DNA of 64,000 nucleotides from NCBI RefSeq assembly GCF_943181405.1, contig NZ_CALPBY010000008.1, forward strand, positions 186,001-250,000, read 5' to 3'. Below, one piece after another: positions 1 through 7,933 of this stretch. Each line of letters starts with the position of its first letter. Positions within the stretch are counted from its first letter, which is position 1. The notes under the pieces were generated by a model. That model saw only the letters and a program-made list of their open reading frames with translations. It was not told where the DNA came from and searched no databases. This DNA is from Cellulosimicrobium sp. Marseille-Q4280 (GTDB taxonomy: Bacteria > Actinomycetota > Actinomycetes > Actinomycetales > Cellulomonadaceae). The position numbers and the translations under genes were made by a program.

Positions 1-1
1 G

Positions 2-1333
2 TACGGCCACCCGGCGCTCACGGACTTCGGCATCTCGTCCACCGTCGACGACGCCGCGCGCGCCGAGGGGATGTCGATCCCGTGGTCCCCGCCGGAGTCG
101 TTCGCGGAGCCCCCGCGCAGCGGCATCGCGACGGACGTGTGGGCGCTCGCCGCGACGACCTACACGCTCCTCGCCGGTCGCTCGCCGTTCGAGGTCCCCG
201 GCGGCTCCAACTCCAGCGCGAACCTCATCTCCCGCATCGAGACGTCGCCCCTGCCGCGCACGGGGCGCACGGACGTGCCCGCGTCGCTCGAGCGCGTGCT
301 CGACACGGCGATGGCCAAGAACCCTGCGTCGCGGTACCCGTCGATGCTGGCGTTCGCCCGCGCCCTGCAGCAGGTCCAGAACGAGCTCTCGTACGCGGTC
401 ACACCGGTCGACCTCCTGGACGACTCGGGTCACGTCCACGAGGAGGAGCCGGACGACGACGGCGGGACGCGCCTGCGCCAGGTCGTGTCGATCGACCCCG
501 GAGGTCAGGCGCAGCCGACCCCGACGCGCAACCCCACGCTGCCGACCACCCCGCTCCACCCGCCGCGACAGCCCGCACCGCAGTGGCCCGCGCAGCCCAC
601 GCCGGGCGCCCACGTCCCGCAGCAGGCATCGGCGGCACCGGCGGCGTGGGCTGACCGTCCGACCGGCACGTCGCCCGGCCACCCGTCGTCGGGCACCTCG
701 GGCACCTACCCGACCGCCGGTCCGTACGCGCCGGTCGTCGAGGCGACGGACCCGTCGCGGCGGCACCCGGGCGCCGTCGCGCCCTACGCGCCCTGGGGGA
801 CGGCGCCGGTCGAGGACACGGTGCAGCGCACCGTCGGTCCGGGGGAGGGAGCGGCGCCGGGCGCGCCGGAGCAGGAGGCGCGACGCGGGGCGCTGGTCCC
901 CGTCCTCGTCGGAGCGGGAGTCCTCGTGCTGGCGGGCGTCGGCATCTTCGCCCTCACCCAGGGCGGGGGCTCCTCCGAGGCCGACGACGACCCGAGCACC
1001 ACCCCGACGAGCGAGACCTCGACCGTGCCGTCCGACAACCTCGGCGCGCTCGTCCCGCCCGTCAACGACCTCACCGGGACGTACGACCCCGAACGTCAGG
1101 TCGCGACCTTCACGTGGGCGTACGACAGCCTGGACGCGCAGGAGGGGGACGGCTTCGCGTGGCGCAAGCTCGACCTCGTGGAGACGGCGCAGTACAAGCA
1201 GATCTGGGACCAGGACACCGTCGAGCTGAGCGCGAAGCCGGGCGAGCGCGTGTGCATCGAGGTCATCGTCGAGCGTGACGGCAAGCCCTCCGCCAGCCCG
1301 CAGACGGCGTGCGTCGAGGGGGAGGCCGGGTGA
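2..1333 (+). CDS. Ser/Thr protein kinase, C-terminal part (5' end outside window)
   Basis: The window opens inside a Hanks-type kinase domain. The first visible residues include the DFG motif (visible residues 8-10), then the SPPE version of the APE motif and the subdomain IX DVWALA segment. A long Pro/Gln/Ala-rich linker follows, then one membrane segment (about visible residues 298-318, VLVGAGVLVLAGVGIFAL) and an extracellular domain of about 110 residues resembling an FN3 fold and ending in Cys-containing strands. The protein is therefore a membrane-anchored sensor kinase that phosphorylates cytoplasmic Ser/Thr targets. Its TGA overlaps the GTG of the FHA gene, and FHA domains bind phosphothreonine, so kinase and FHA proteins probably act together on the type VII secretion system downstream. 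The ATP-binding lobe lies upstream and is not visible. Confidence 0.9.
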   Translation, partial: YGHPALTDFGISSTVDDAARAEGMSIPWSPPESFAEPPRSGIATDVWALAATTYTLLAGRSPFEVPGGSNSSANLISRIETSPLPRTGRTDVPASLERVLDTAMAKNPASRYPSMLAFARALQQVQNELSYAVTPVDLLDDSGHVHEEEPDDDGGTRLRQVVSIDPGGQAQPTPTRNPTLPTTPLHPPRQPAPQWPAQPTPGAHVPQQASAAPAAWADRPTGTSPGHPSSGTSGTYPTAGPYAPVVEATDPSRRHPGAVAPYAPWGTAPVEDTVQRTVGPGEGAAPGAPEQEARRGALVPVLVGAGVLVLAGVGIFALTQGGGSSEADDDPSTTPTSETSTVPSDNLGALVPPVNDLTGTYDPERQVATFTWAYDSLDAQEGDGFAWRKLDLVETAQYKQIWDQDTVELSAKPGERVCIEVIVERDGKPSASPQTACVEGEAG

Positions 1334-2031
1334 GCGAGCTCGCGATCGAGTTCTGCGGCGAGTGGTTCCGTCCCTCCGCGGACGACGGCGACGTCTTCGA
1401 GATCGGCCGTGACGGCGACCTCTCGATCGAGGACAACCCGTACCTGCACCGCCGCTTCCTCCGGGTCTCCTTCGAGAGCGGGATCTGGTGGCTCGCCAAC
1501 GTGGGTTCCCTCATCTCCGCGACGGTGTGCGACGCCGGCGGTGGCGTCCAGTCCTGGCTCTCGCCCGGGAACCGGCTCCCGATCGTCTTCCCGACGACGT
1601 CGATCGTCTTCACCGCCGGTCCGACGACGTACGAGATCCTCGCGCAGCTGCACGGCGCGCCGTACCAGGAGATCCGGTCGGAGGACGCCGACTCCGGTGC
1701 GACGACCATCGGGATGATCACGTTCACGACGAGCCAGAAGCAGCTCATCGTCTCGCTCGCCGAGCCGATGCTCCGCCGCGACGGCACGGGGCTGTCCGAG
1801 ATCCCGTCGTCGGCCGCGGCGGCCGCGCGGCTCGGCTGGGCGACGACGCGGTTCAACCGCAAGCTCGACAACGTGTGCGACAAGCTCGACCGGATCGGCG
1901 TGAAGGGGCTGCGCGGCGGCCCCGGGGCGCTCGCGACGAACCGGCGGGCGCGGCTCGTCGAGTACGCGGTCGCGTCACGCCTCGTGACGTCCGCCGACCT
2001 CCCCCTGCTCGACGCGACCGACGACGGCTGA
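1330..2031 (+). CDS. FHA-domain protein of the type VII secretion locus
   Basis: A 233-residue protein starting at a GTG that overlaps the kinase stop (GTGA). The N-terminal half has FHA features: an FEIGRDGD strand (Gly-Arg of the phosphothreonine pocket), a loop with LHRRFLRV matching the S/H-R signature, and a terminal Asn-containing loop (LANVGS). The C-terminal half (about residues 130-233) is helical and basic, with a winged-helix look (ARLGWATTRFNRKLDNVCDKL). There is no signal peptide or membrane segment, so it is cytoplasmic. By position it should read the phosphorylation state of the kinase or of the adjacent ATPase. The exact role is inference. An upstream in-frame start at 1309 exists but would lie inside the kinase gene. 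Confidence 0.8.
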   Translation: MSELAIEFCGEWFRPSADDGDVFEIGRDGDLSIEDNPYLHRRFLRVSFESGIWWLANVGSLISATVCDAGGGVQSWLSPGNRLPIVFPTTSIVFTAGPTTYEILAQLHGAPYQEIRSEDADSGATTIGMITFTTSQKQLIVSLAEPMLRRDGTGLSEIPSSAAAAARLGWATTRFNRKLDNVCDKLDRIGVKGLRGGPGALATNRRARLVEYAVASRLVTSADLPLLDATDDG

Positions 2032-2100
2032 CCCGCTCGCGCCCGTGTCGGCGCGGCCACGACCCAGGACCACCCCCGAGGACCCCCCGAGGACGCCCCT

Positions 2101-5100
2101 GTGCGCATCAAGCTCACCCTGCACCGCCCCGACTCGACGACGACGAACGTCGCGGTCACGGCCGACGCGACCGCGACCGTGCGCGACGTCGCCGAGGCGC
2201 TGTTCGCGGGCGACCCGACGCGCGCGGGGTCCGCCCTGCCCGAACGGCTCACGCTCCAGGTGACCGGGGCGCCGACCGCGAGCGGCGCGTCCGTCCAGGG
2301 CCGGGTCCTGTCGCCCACGAGCGACCTGATCGAAGCCGGGCTGCGCTCCGGCTCGACGGTCTCGATCGTGCGGGTCTCCGAGCAGTTCGACTCGCCCGGC
2401 CAGGACCGTGGCGCAGCGGTCGCCGTCCTGCGGGTCCTCGAAGGACCGGACGCCGGACGCGAGTTCCCCCTGCCGGTCGGGACGAGCTACGTCGGCCGCG
2501 ACCGCAACATGGACATCCGGCTCTCGGACCCGCAGGTGTCGAAGCGGCACGCGCGCATCACCGTCGGCGAGTCGATCGAGATCACCGACACGAACTCGGC
2601 GAACGGCCTCGTCATGGGCGGTCAGCGCATGACCCGCTCCACGCTGACGTCGGCGGACACCGTCGCGATCGGCAGCACCGTGGTCTCCGTGGTGTCGCTG
2701 CACCGGTCGACGAGCCTCGCCCCGACGAGCCCCGTCGTCGAGTTCAACCGCTCGCCGCGCGTGGTCGCGCGCTTCCCCGAGCGCAAGCTGCGGGCACCGA
2801 AGCCCCCGCAGCCCCAGGACCCGACGCGCTTCCCGTACCTCGCGATGGTCGCGCCGCTCCTCATGGGCGTGATCCTCTACTCGGTGACGCAGAACATCCT
2901 GTCGATCGTGTTCATCGCCCTCAGCCCGATCCTCATGCTCGGCAACTACCTCGACCAGCGGGTGCAGGCCAAGCGCAAGTTCAAGGCCCAGGTCGAGCAG
3001 TTCCGGGCCTCGGTCGCCGCGATGCGCGACACCATCGACCGCACGCACGCCGTCGAGCGCGCCGTGCGGCTCACGGAGGCGCCCTCCGTCACGGACACCG
3101 TGGACGCGGTCCGTCGCCTGGGCGGGCTCCTGTGGACCCACCGGCCCGAGCACGAGGCGTTCCTCACCGTGCGGGTCGGGCTGGGGACCGCGCCGTCGCG
3201 CGCCCAGGTCGACCAGCAGAACGAGAACAACACGCTCCCCGAGTTCTGGAACGAGCTCGAGAAGCTCCACGCGCAGTGCGCGACGATCGACGGCGTGCCC
3301 GTCGTCGCGCGCCTGCGCACGGACGGCGCGCTGGGCATCGCTGGTGCCGGGGCGACGGCGGACGCCGTCGGCCGCGGGATCCTCGTGCAGCTCGCGGGGC
3401 TGCACTCGCCGTCCGAGCTCGTGCTCGCCGCGATCACGTCGCAGCGGTCGCGCGCCGACTGGGAGTGGCTCGAGTGGCTCCCGCACACCGGCTCGCCGCA
3501 CAGCCCGCTCGGCGGCGGTGCGCACCTCGCCGACAACCCGGGCGCCGCCCTGTCGCTGCTGTCCCGGCTCGAGGACATCGTCGAGCTCCGCGGGGCAGAC
3601 CTCGGTGCGCACGCCGAGCTGCGCGGGCCGATCGACCCCGAGGAGCCCCAGGACACCCCGCAGCCCGTCCTGCCGACCGTCGTCGTGCTCGTCGAGGACG
3701 ACGCGCCGGTGGACCGCTCGCGCCTCACCCGGCTCGCCGAGCGCGGCGCTGACGCGGGAGTCCACCTCGTGTGGGTCGCGCCGTCGGTGGAGCAGCTGCC
3801 TGCGGCGTGCCGCACGTTCGTCCTCGTCGAGGAGAACGGCGCCGCGGCCGACGCACAGGGCGCGGGCCGGCCCGGGGCCGCCCAGGGCGCGACCACGGGG
3901 GAGGTGCGGGTCGGGCGCCTGTCGTTCCCCGTGACGTGCGAGACCGTCGACCTCGCGACGGCGCACGACGTCGCGCGCATCCTCGCGCCCGTCGTCGACG
4001 TCGGCGCGCCCGTCGACGACGACTCCGACCTCCCGCGCTCCGTCTCCTACCTGGCGCTGGCGGGCACGTCGCTCGCGGACGACCCGGGCATCCTCGTCGA
4101 CGCGTGGCGCGAGAACGGGTCCCTGACCCCGCGCGACGGCTCGCCTCCCGTGCGTCGCCGCACCCCGACGAACCTGCGCGGCCTCGTCGGGCACTCGGGG
4201 ACGGAGCCGCTCTACCTGGACCTGCGCACGCAAGGGCCCCACGCGCTCGTCGGCGGGACGACGGGTGCGGGCAAGTCGGAGTTCCTCCAGTCGTGGGTGC
4301 TCGGCATGGCGGCCGCGCACAGCCCGGACCGCGTGACGTTCCTGTTCGTCGACTACAAGGGCGGCGCGGCCTTCGCGGACTGCGTGAACCTGCCGCACAC
4401 CGTGGGCCTCGTCACCGACCTGTCGCCGCACCTCGTGCGGCGCGCGCTGACGTCGCTGCGCGCGGAGCTGCGGTACCGCGAGCACCTGCTGAACCGCAAG
4501 AAGGCGAAGGACCTCGCGTCGCTCGAGCGCACCGGTGACCCCGACGCCCCGCCGAGCCTGCTCATCGTCGTCGACGAGTTCGCGGCGCTGGTCAACGAGG
4601 TCCCGGAGTTCGTCGACGGCGTCGTCGACGTCGCGCAGCGCGGTCGCTCGCTCGGCCTGCACCTCATCCTCGCGACGCAGCGGCCCGCGGGTGTCATCAA
4701 GGACAACCTGCGCGCCAACACCAACCTGCGCGTCGCGCTGCGCATGGCGGACGAGGACGACTCGACGGACATCCTCGGCATCCCGATGGCGGCGCACTTC
4801 GACCCGTCGATCCCGGGCCGCGGAGCCGTGAAGACGGGCCCCGGCCGCATCACCCCGTTCCAGACGGGGTACGCGGGCGGATGGACGTCCTCACGGCCCG
4901 AGCCGTCGCGCATCGACGTCCAGGAGATGTCGTTCGGCACGGGCATGCGCTGGGAGCTCCCGGAGCCGGACGTCGAGGACGACACGCAGGACCCCGGTCC
5001 CAACGACATCTCGCGCGTGGTCGCGACGATCTCGCGCGCCGCGGTGGAGGCGGCGGTCCCGGCGCCCCGCAAGCCGTGGCTCCCCGAGCTCGCGCGCACC

Positions 5101-6612
5101 TACGACCTCGCCCGGCTGCCGAACCCCCGTACCGACGCCATGCTCCTGCTCGGCGTCGAGGACGACCCGACCACGCAGACGCAGCCCACCGTGTTCTACG
5201 AGCCCGACCGTGACGGCAACATGGCGATCTACGGCACGGGCGGCTCCGGCAAGAGCGCGACGCTGCGCACCATCGCGGTGTCGGCCGCGATCACGGCGCG
5301 CGGCGGTCCCGTCCAGGTGTACGCGATCGACGCCGGCGCCAGCGGCCTGCGCATGCTCGAGGACCTGCCCCACGTGGGGGCGGTCGTCTCGGGCGACGAC
5401 GAGGAACGGGTCCAGCGCGTGCTGCGCACGCTGCGCGACGTCGTGGACGAGCGCTCCGCGCGGTACGCCGCGGTGCGGGCGGGAGGCCTCGACGAGTACC
5501 GCCGGATCGCGGGCGTCCCCGACGAGCCGCGCATCCTGCTCCTCGTCGACGGGATCGGGGCGTTCCGCGACGCGTACGAGTTCCGCCCGTCGCACGCGTT
5601 CCCCGTGTGGGGCGCCTTCACGCAGATCGCGACGGACGGTCGCCAGGTGGGCGTGCACGTCGTCGTGACGGGCGACCGTGCGGCGTCCGTCCCGACGTCG
5701 CTCGGCTCGACGATCCAGAAGCGGCTCGTCCTGCGCCTCGCGAACGAGGACGACTACATGACGCTCGGCGTCCCGAAGGACGTCCTCACGCTGACCTCGC
5801 CCCCCGGCCGCGGCATCCTCGAGGAGAACGAGGTGCAGGTCGCGGTGCTCGGCGGCGACCCCAACGTCGCGCTCCAGGCCCGCGAGCTGGGCAGGCTCCG
5901 CGACGCGATGTCGCGCCTCGGCATCCCGCAGGCGCCCGGGGTCGACCGGCTGCCGGACAGCTTCACGCTGGACGCGCTGCCGGAGCTCACGGGGGACCGG
6001 CCCACGATCGGCCTCGACGACCTGGACATCGCTCCCGTGGCGCTCCCGGCCCGGGGCACCTTCATGCTGTCGGGACCGCCGGGGGGCGGGCGGACGACGG
6101 CGCTGGTCACCATCGCGCAGGCCGTGCGCCGTGCGCGCGCGGGCCGGGTGGTCTACCTCGCACCGCGACGCACGAGCATCTCCTCGCTCGACGCGTGGGA
6201 CACGACCGCGACGTCCCCCGAGGACGTCGTGACGCTGCTCGGGAGCCTCACGGCCGCGCTCGAGGGCGGTTCGCTGCGCCCGGGGTCGCTGACCGTGCTC
6301 GTCGAGTCGGTCACGGAGTTCACGGGGACGCCCGCGGAGCAGCCGCTCGCGGCGTTCGTCCGGACGGCCGTGCGCGCGGAGCAGCTCGTGGTGGGCGAGT
6401 CGGAGTCGTCGACGTGGGGCCAGGCGTGGGCCATCGCCCAGCCGTTCAAGGCCGGCCGGTCGGGGCTGCTGCTGACGCCGGGCGACCTCGACGGGGACAC
6501 GCTGCTCGGCACGGGCCTGGGACGGCTGCGCCGCGCCGACTTCCCGCCCGGTCGCGGCTTCCTCGTGGTCTCGGGGAGGGCGCGCAAGATGCACGTCGCG
6601 CTGCCCCGCTGA
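2101..6612 (+). CDS. eccC: Type VII secretion FtsK/SpoIIIE-family ATPase (EccC/EssC-like) with N-terminal FHA domain
   Basis: A 1503-residue motor ATPase of type VII (ESX/Ess) secretion, which drives WXG100 substrates across the membrane. Order: N-terminal ubiquitin-like/FHA region (FHA signature YVGRDRNMDIRLSDPQVSKRHARI split across residues about 132-160), two membrane segments (about 243-284), then three FtsK-type ATPase domains. Walker A of domain 1 is GGTTGAGKSE (Lys725) with Walker B LLIVVDEFAAL. Domain 2 has GTGGSGKSA (Lys1051). Domain 3 has SGPPGGGRTT, with Arg1331 in place of the Walker lysine and a weak Walker B (LTVLVESVTEF), so it is probably not catalytic. An FHA at the N terminus of one long chain resembles Firmicutes EssC more than the mycobacterial EccCa/EccCb split. 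GTG start. It lies 69 bp after the FHA gene and 146 bp before the WXG100 gene. Confidence 0.93.
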   Translation: MRIKLTLHRPDSTTTNVAVTADATATVRDVAEALFAGDPTRAGSALPERLTLQVTGAPTASGASVQGRVLSPTSDLIEAGLRSGSTVSIVRVSEQFDSPGQDRGAAVAVLRVLEGPDAGREFPLPVGTSYVGRDRNMDIRLSDPQVSKRHARITVGESIEITDTNSANGLVMGGQRMTRSTLTSADTVAIGSTVVSVVSLHRSTSLAPTSPVVEFNRSPRVVARFPERKLRAPKPPQPQDPTRFPYLAMVAPLLMGVILYSVTQNILSIVFIALSPILMLGNYLDQRVQAKRKFKAQVEQFRASVAAMRDTIDRTHAVERAVRLTEAPSVTDTVDAVRRLGGLLWTHRPEHEAFLTVRVGLGTAPSRAQVDQQNENNTLPEFWNELEKLHAQCATIDGVPVVARLRTDGALGIAGAGATADAVGRGILVQLAGLHSPSELVLAAITSQRSRADWEWLEWLPHTGSPHSPLGGGAHLADNPGAALSLLSRLEDIVELRGADLGAHAELRGPIDPEEPQDTPQPVLPTVVVLVEDDAPVDRSRLTRLAERGADAGVHLVWVAPSVEQLPAACRTFVLVEENGAAADAQGAGRPGAAQGATTGEVRVGRLSFPVTCETVDLATAHDVARILAPVVDVGAPVDDDSDLPRSVSYLALAGTSLADDPGILVDAWRENGSLTPRDGSPPVRRRTPTNLRGLVGHSGTEPLYLDLRTQGPHALVGGTTGAGKSEFLQSWVLGMAAAHSPDRVTFLFVDYKGGAAFADCVNLPHTVGLVTDLSPHLVRRALTSLRAELRYREHLLNRKKAKDLASLERTGDPDAPPSLLIVVDEFAALVNEVPEFVDGVVDVAQRGRSLGLHLILATQRPAGVIKDNLRANTNLRVALRMADEDDSTDILGIPMAAHFDPSIPGRGAVKTGPGRITPFQTGYAGGWTSSRPEPSRIDVQEMSFGTGMRWELPEPDVEDDTQDPGPNDISRVVATISRAAVEAAVPAPRKPWLPELARTYDLARLPNPRTDAMLLLGVEDDPTTQTQPTVFYEPDRDGNMAIYGTGGSGKSATLRTIAVSAAITARGGPVQVYAIDAGASGLRMLEDLPHVGAVVSGDDEERVQRVLRTLRDVVDERSARYAAVRAGGLDEYRRIAGVPDEPRILLLVDGIGAFRDAYEFRPSHAFPVWGAFTQIATDGRQVGVHVVVTGDRAASVPTSLGSTIQKRLVLRLANEDDYMTLGVPKDVLTLTSPPGRGILEENEVQVAVLGGDPNVALQARELGRLRDAMSRLGIPQAPGVDRLPDSFTLDALPELTGDRPTIGLDDLDIAPVALPARGTFMLSGPPGGGRTTALVTIAQAVRRARAGRVVYLAPRRTSISSLDAWDTTATSPEDVVTLLGSLTAALEGGSLRPGSLTVLVESVTEFTGTPAEQPLAAFVRTAVRAEQLVVGESESSTWGQAWAIAQPFKAGRSGLLLTPGDLDGDTLLGTGLGRLRRADFPPGRGFLVVSGRARKMHVALPR

Positions 6613-6645
6613 GGGCGCGGAGGCTCGAGCACACTTCCGGCACGG

Positions 6646-6704
6646 CGATGGGGAGGCCTCCCCATCGACGCCGTGCGGGGGCCGATGGTTGAGTAGGGCC
6701 ATCG
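6646..6704. promoter_or_regulatory. Two identical-spacing dyads CGATGG-N10-CCATCG upstream of the WXG100 gene
   Basis: Positions 6646-6667 and 6683-6704 both read CGATGG, ten bases, CCATCG. The first is a perfect 22-bp palindrome; in the second only the arms match. Centres are 37 bp apart. The pair lies between the ATPase stop and the WXG100 start (6759). Two copies of one gapped dyad suggest a dimeric regulator binding twice. The first copy sits in a larger hairpin (CACGGC/GCCGTG flanks, 6641-6675), so a terminator role for that copy cannot be excluded. Confidence 0.5.
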
Positions 6705-6758
6705 ACAACGGGACGGCGTCCACGCAAGGTGGAGGCCGAGGACAGAAGGAGATGAACC

Positions 6759-7028
6759 ATGGCTGGATACTGGGGCGCTAACGTCGAGGACCTCCGCGGG
6801 CTCGGTCAGACGCTGCAGCAGAAGGCGGACGAGATCCGGACCACGATGAACACGCTGAACACCCAGGTCCAGGGCGTGACGTGGGAGGGCCCCGACGCCC
6901 AGCAGTTCAAGGGCAGCGACTGGCCGGCCGCGCAGACGCAGCTCAACAACGTCTCGCAGATGCTCACCGAGGCGGGCCAGAAGGCTCAGCAGAACGCGCA
7001 GCAGCAGGAGCAGGCTTCGAACTCCTGA
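6759..7028 (+). CDS. WXG100-family type VII secretion substrate (EsxA-like)
   Basis: An 89-residue all-helical protein of the usual WXG100 size. The turn motif is WEG (VTWEGPDAQQF, about residues 45-47) between two amphipathic helices, and the C-terminal tail is Gln-rich. Such proteins are secreted as helical-hairpin dimers by the EccC/EssC ATPase, encoded immediately upstream. Good SD (AGAAGGAG, about 6744-6751) before ATG. Only one WXG100 gene is visible, so it may form a homodimer. The tail does not show a clear YxxxD/E export signal, unlike mycobacterial EsxB. A strong terminator follows at 7052-7091, so the gene can be its own transcription unit. Confidence 0.92.
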   Translation: MAGYWGANVEDLRGLGQTLQQKADEIRTTMNTLNTQVQGVTWEGPDAQQFKGSDWPAAQTQLNNVSQMLTEAGQKAQQNAQQQEQASNS

Positions 7029-7051
7029 TCCGCGAGCTCCACTGCGGTCCA

Positions 7052-7091
7052 CCGAGGGCGCAGGATCCCGAGAGGGGTCCTGCGCCCTCGG
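7052..7091 (+). terminator. Intrinsic terminator after the WXG100 gene
   Basis: A 14-bp perfect stem (CCGAGGGCGCAGGA at 7052-7065 with TCCTGCGCCCTCGG at 7078-7091), extended inside by CCC/GGG around a GAGA loop. There is no U-tract, as is usual in high-GC actinobacteria. Confidence 0.75.
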
Positions 7092-7157
7092 CGTGTCGGG
7101 GGAGCCGGCGGTCTGCGAGACTGCTGACGCACCACCCCCGACGAGAGGCCCTGCCGC

Positions 7158-7631
7158 ATGACCGAGCTGCGCTACCCGAGCGACGACTTCCCCGGGCCCG
7201 TGGGCGTCCGCGCGACCGCCCCGGAGGGCTGGGTGCCGCTGCCTCACGTCGCGCTCCCGCTCGCGCTCGGGCGGGAGGTGCCGGAGGGCGAGTTCAACCC
7301 GAACGTCATCGTCGTCGTCTCGCGCGTACGGGCCGACGCGACCCTCGAGGACGCGCACGCCGAGGTGCTGCGCAAGCTGCGCCCCCTGCCGAAGCTGCGC
7401 GAGCTCGGCAGCGGCGAGATCGAGGTGGACGGGCTCGCAGGCCGCTGGGTCGAGGCGTCGTTCAAGGGCGGGGGCGGGGTGGTGCTCGTCCAGTCGGTGC
7501 GGACCGTGGTCGTGCCGCGGGGGCCGGTCGCGGACGTCGTGCAGACGACGGGCACGTGCACGCTCGTGCAGCACCCGTGGGCCGGGGACGAGATCCGCGC
7601 GGTGCAGGAGAGCCTGAGCCTCGACCGCTGA
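7158..7631 (+). CDS. LpqN/LpqT-like small protein of unknown function
   Basis: A 157-residue protein without signal peptide or membrane segments. It has the alternating beta-strand pattern seen in the LpqN/LpqT (Mog1/PsbP-like) fold: an N-terminal APEGWVPL stretch, a central FNPNVIVVVSRV strand, then strands ending in TGTCTLVQHP. Family assignment rests on this pattern alone and is tentative. It follows the WXG100 gene on the same strand but after a terminator, so it may have its own promoter. Related proteins are often found in actinobacterial type VII loci, which fits this position. It is cytoplasmic unless secreted by that system. Confidence 0.6.
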   Translation: MTELRYPSDDFPGPVGVRATAPEGWVPLPHVALPLALGREVPEGEFNPNVIVVVSRVRADATLEDAHAEVLRKLRPLPKLRELGSGEIEVDGLAGRWVEASFKGGGGVVLVQSVRTVVVPRGPVADVVQTTGTCTLVQHPWAGDEIRAVQESLSLDR

Positions 7632-7764
7632 GGACCGGTGACGAACCCGTGACGCCCGGTGACGGCATCGCGAGACCGTCACCGTTTACATTCGCCCGGA
7701 TCACAAGACGCCCTATCCACCTGGCGAGACCGCTGGCACAGTAGGAGGATCGGGAGAGGGCTGA

Positions 7765-7793
7765 GTGAGGCTACCCTCACCCGGTCGTACAAT
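7765..7793 (+). promoter_or_regulatory. Promoter of the ferredoxin reductase gene with DtxR/IdeR-like box
   Basis: A near-consensus -10 hexamer TACAAT lies at 7788-7793. Directly upstream is the inverted repeat GTGAGG-CTA-CCCTCAC core (7765-7780), which covers the expected -35 position. Its inner 14 bases match an IdeR/DtxR-type core (TTAGGCTAGCCTAA) at 11 of 14 positions by eye. Iron regulation of a ferredoxin reductase would make sense, but the site is a hypothesis. Confidence 0.45.
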
Positions 7794-7933
7794 CGAGGTG
7801 GTCTCCTGCGGTCGGTCAGCTCCGGACCGCCGTCCTGCGGCCGGGCACGAGCCCTGCTCACCCGACTGCGAGCCAGACCGAGCACCAGACCGAGCACCAG
7901 ACTCCCGTCCTCCACCGGAAGGCACCCTGTCCT
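7794..7933 (+). other. Leader of the ferredoxin reductase gene
   Basis: If transcription starts near 7800 the mRNA has a leader of about 130 nt. It contains a short direct repeat (CAGACCGAGCAC twice, about 7874-7898) and no recognisable riboswitch. The rest of the 302-bp gap (7632-7764) shows no gene. Confidence 0.3.

Noticed and set aside
1975-4797. Long antisense frame over the EccC-like gene
   Set aside because: Low-complexity Arg-rich product; shadow of a certain gene.
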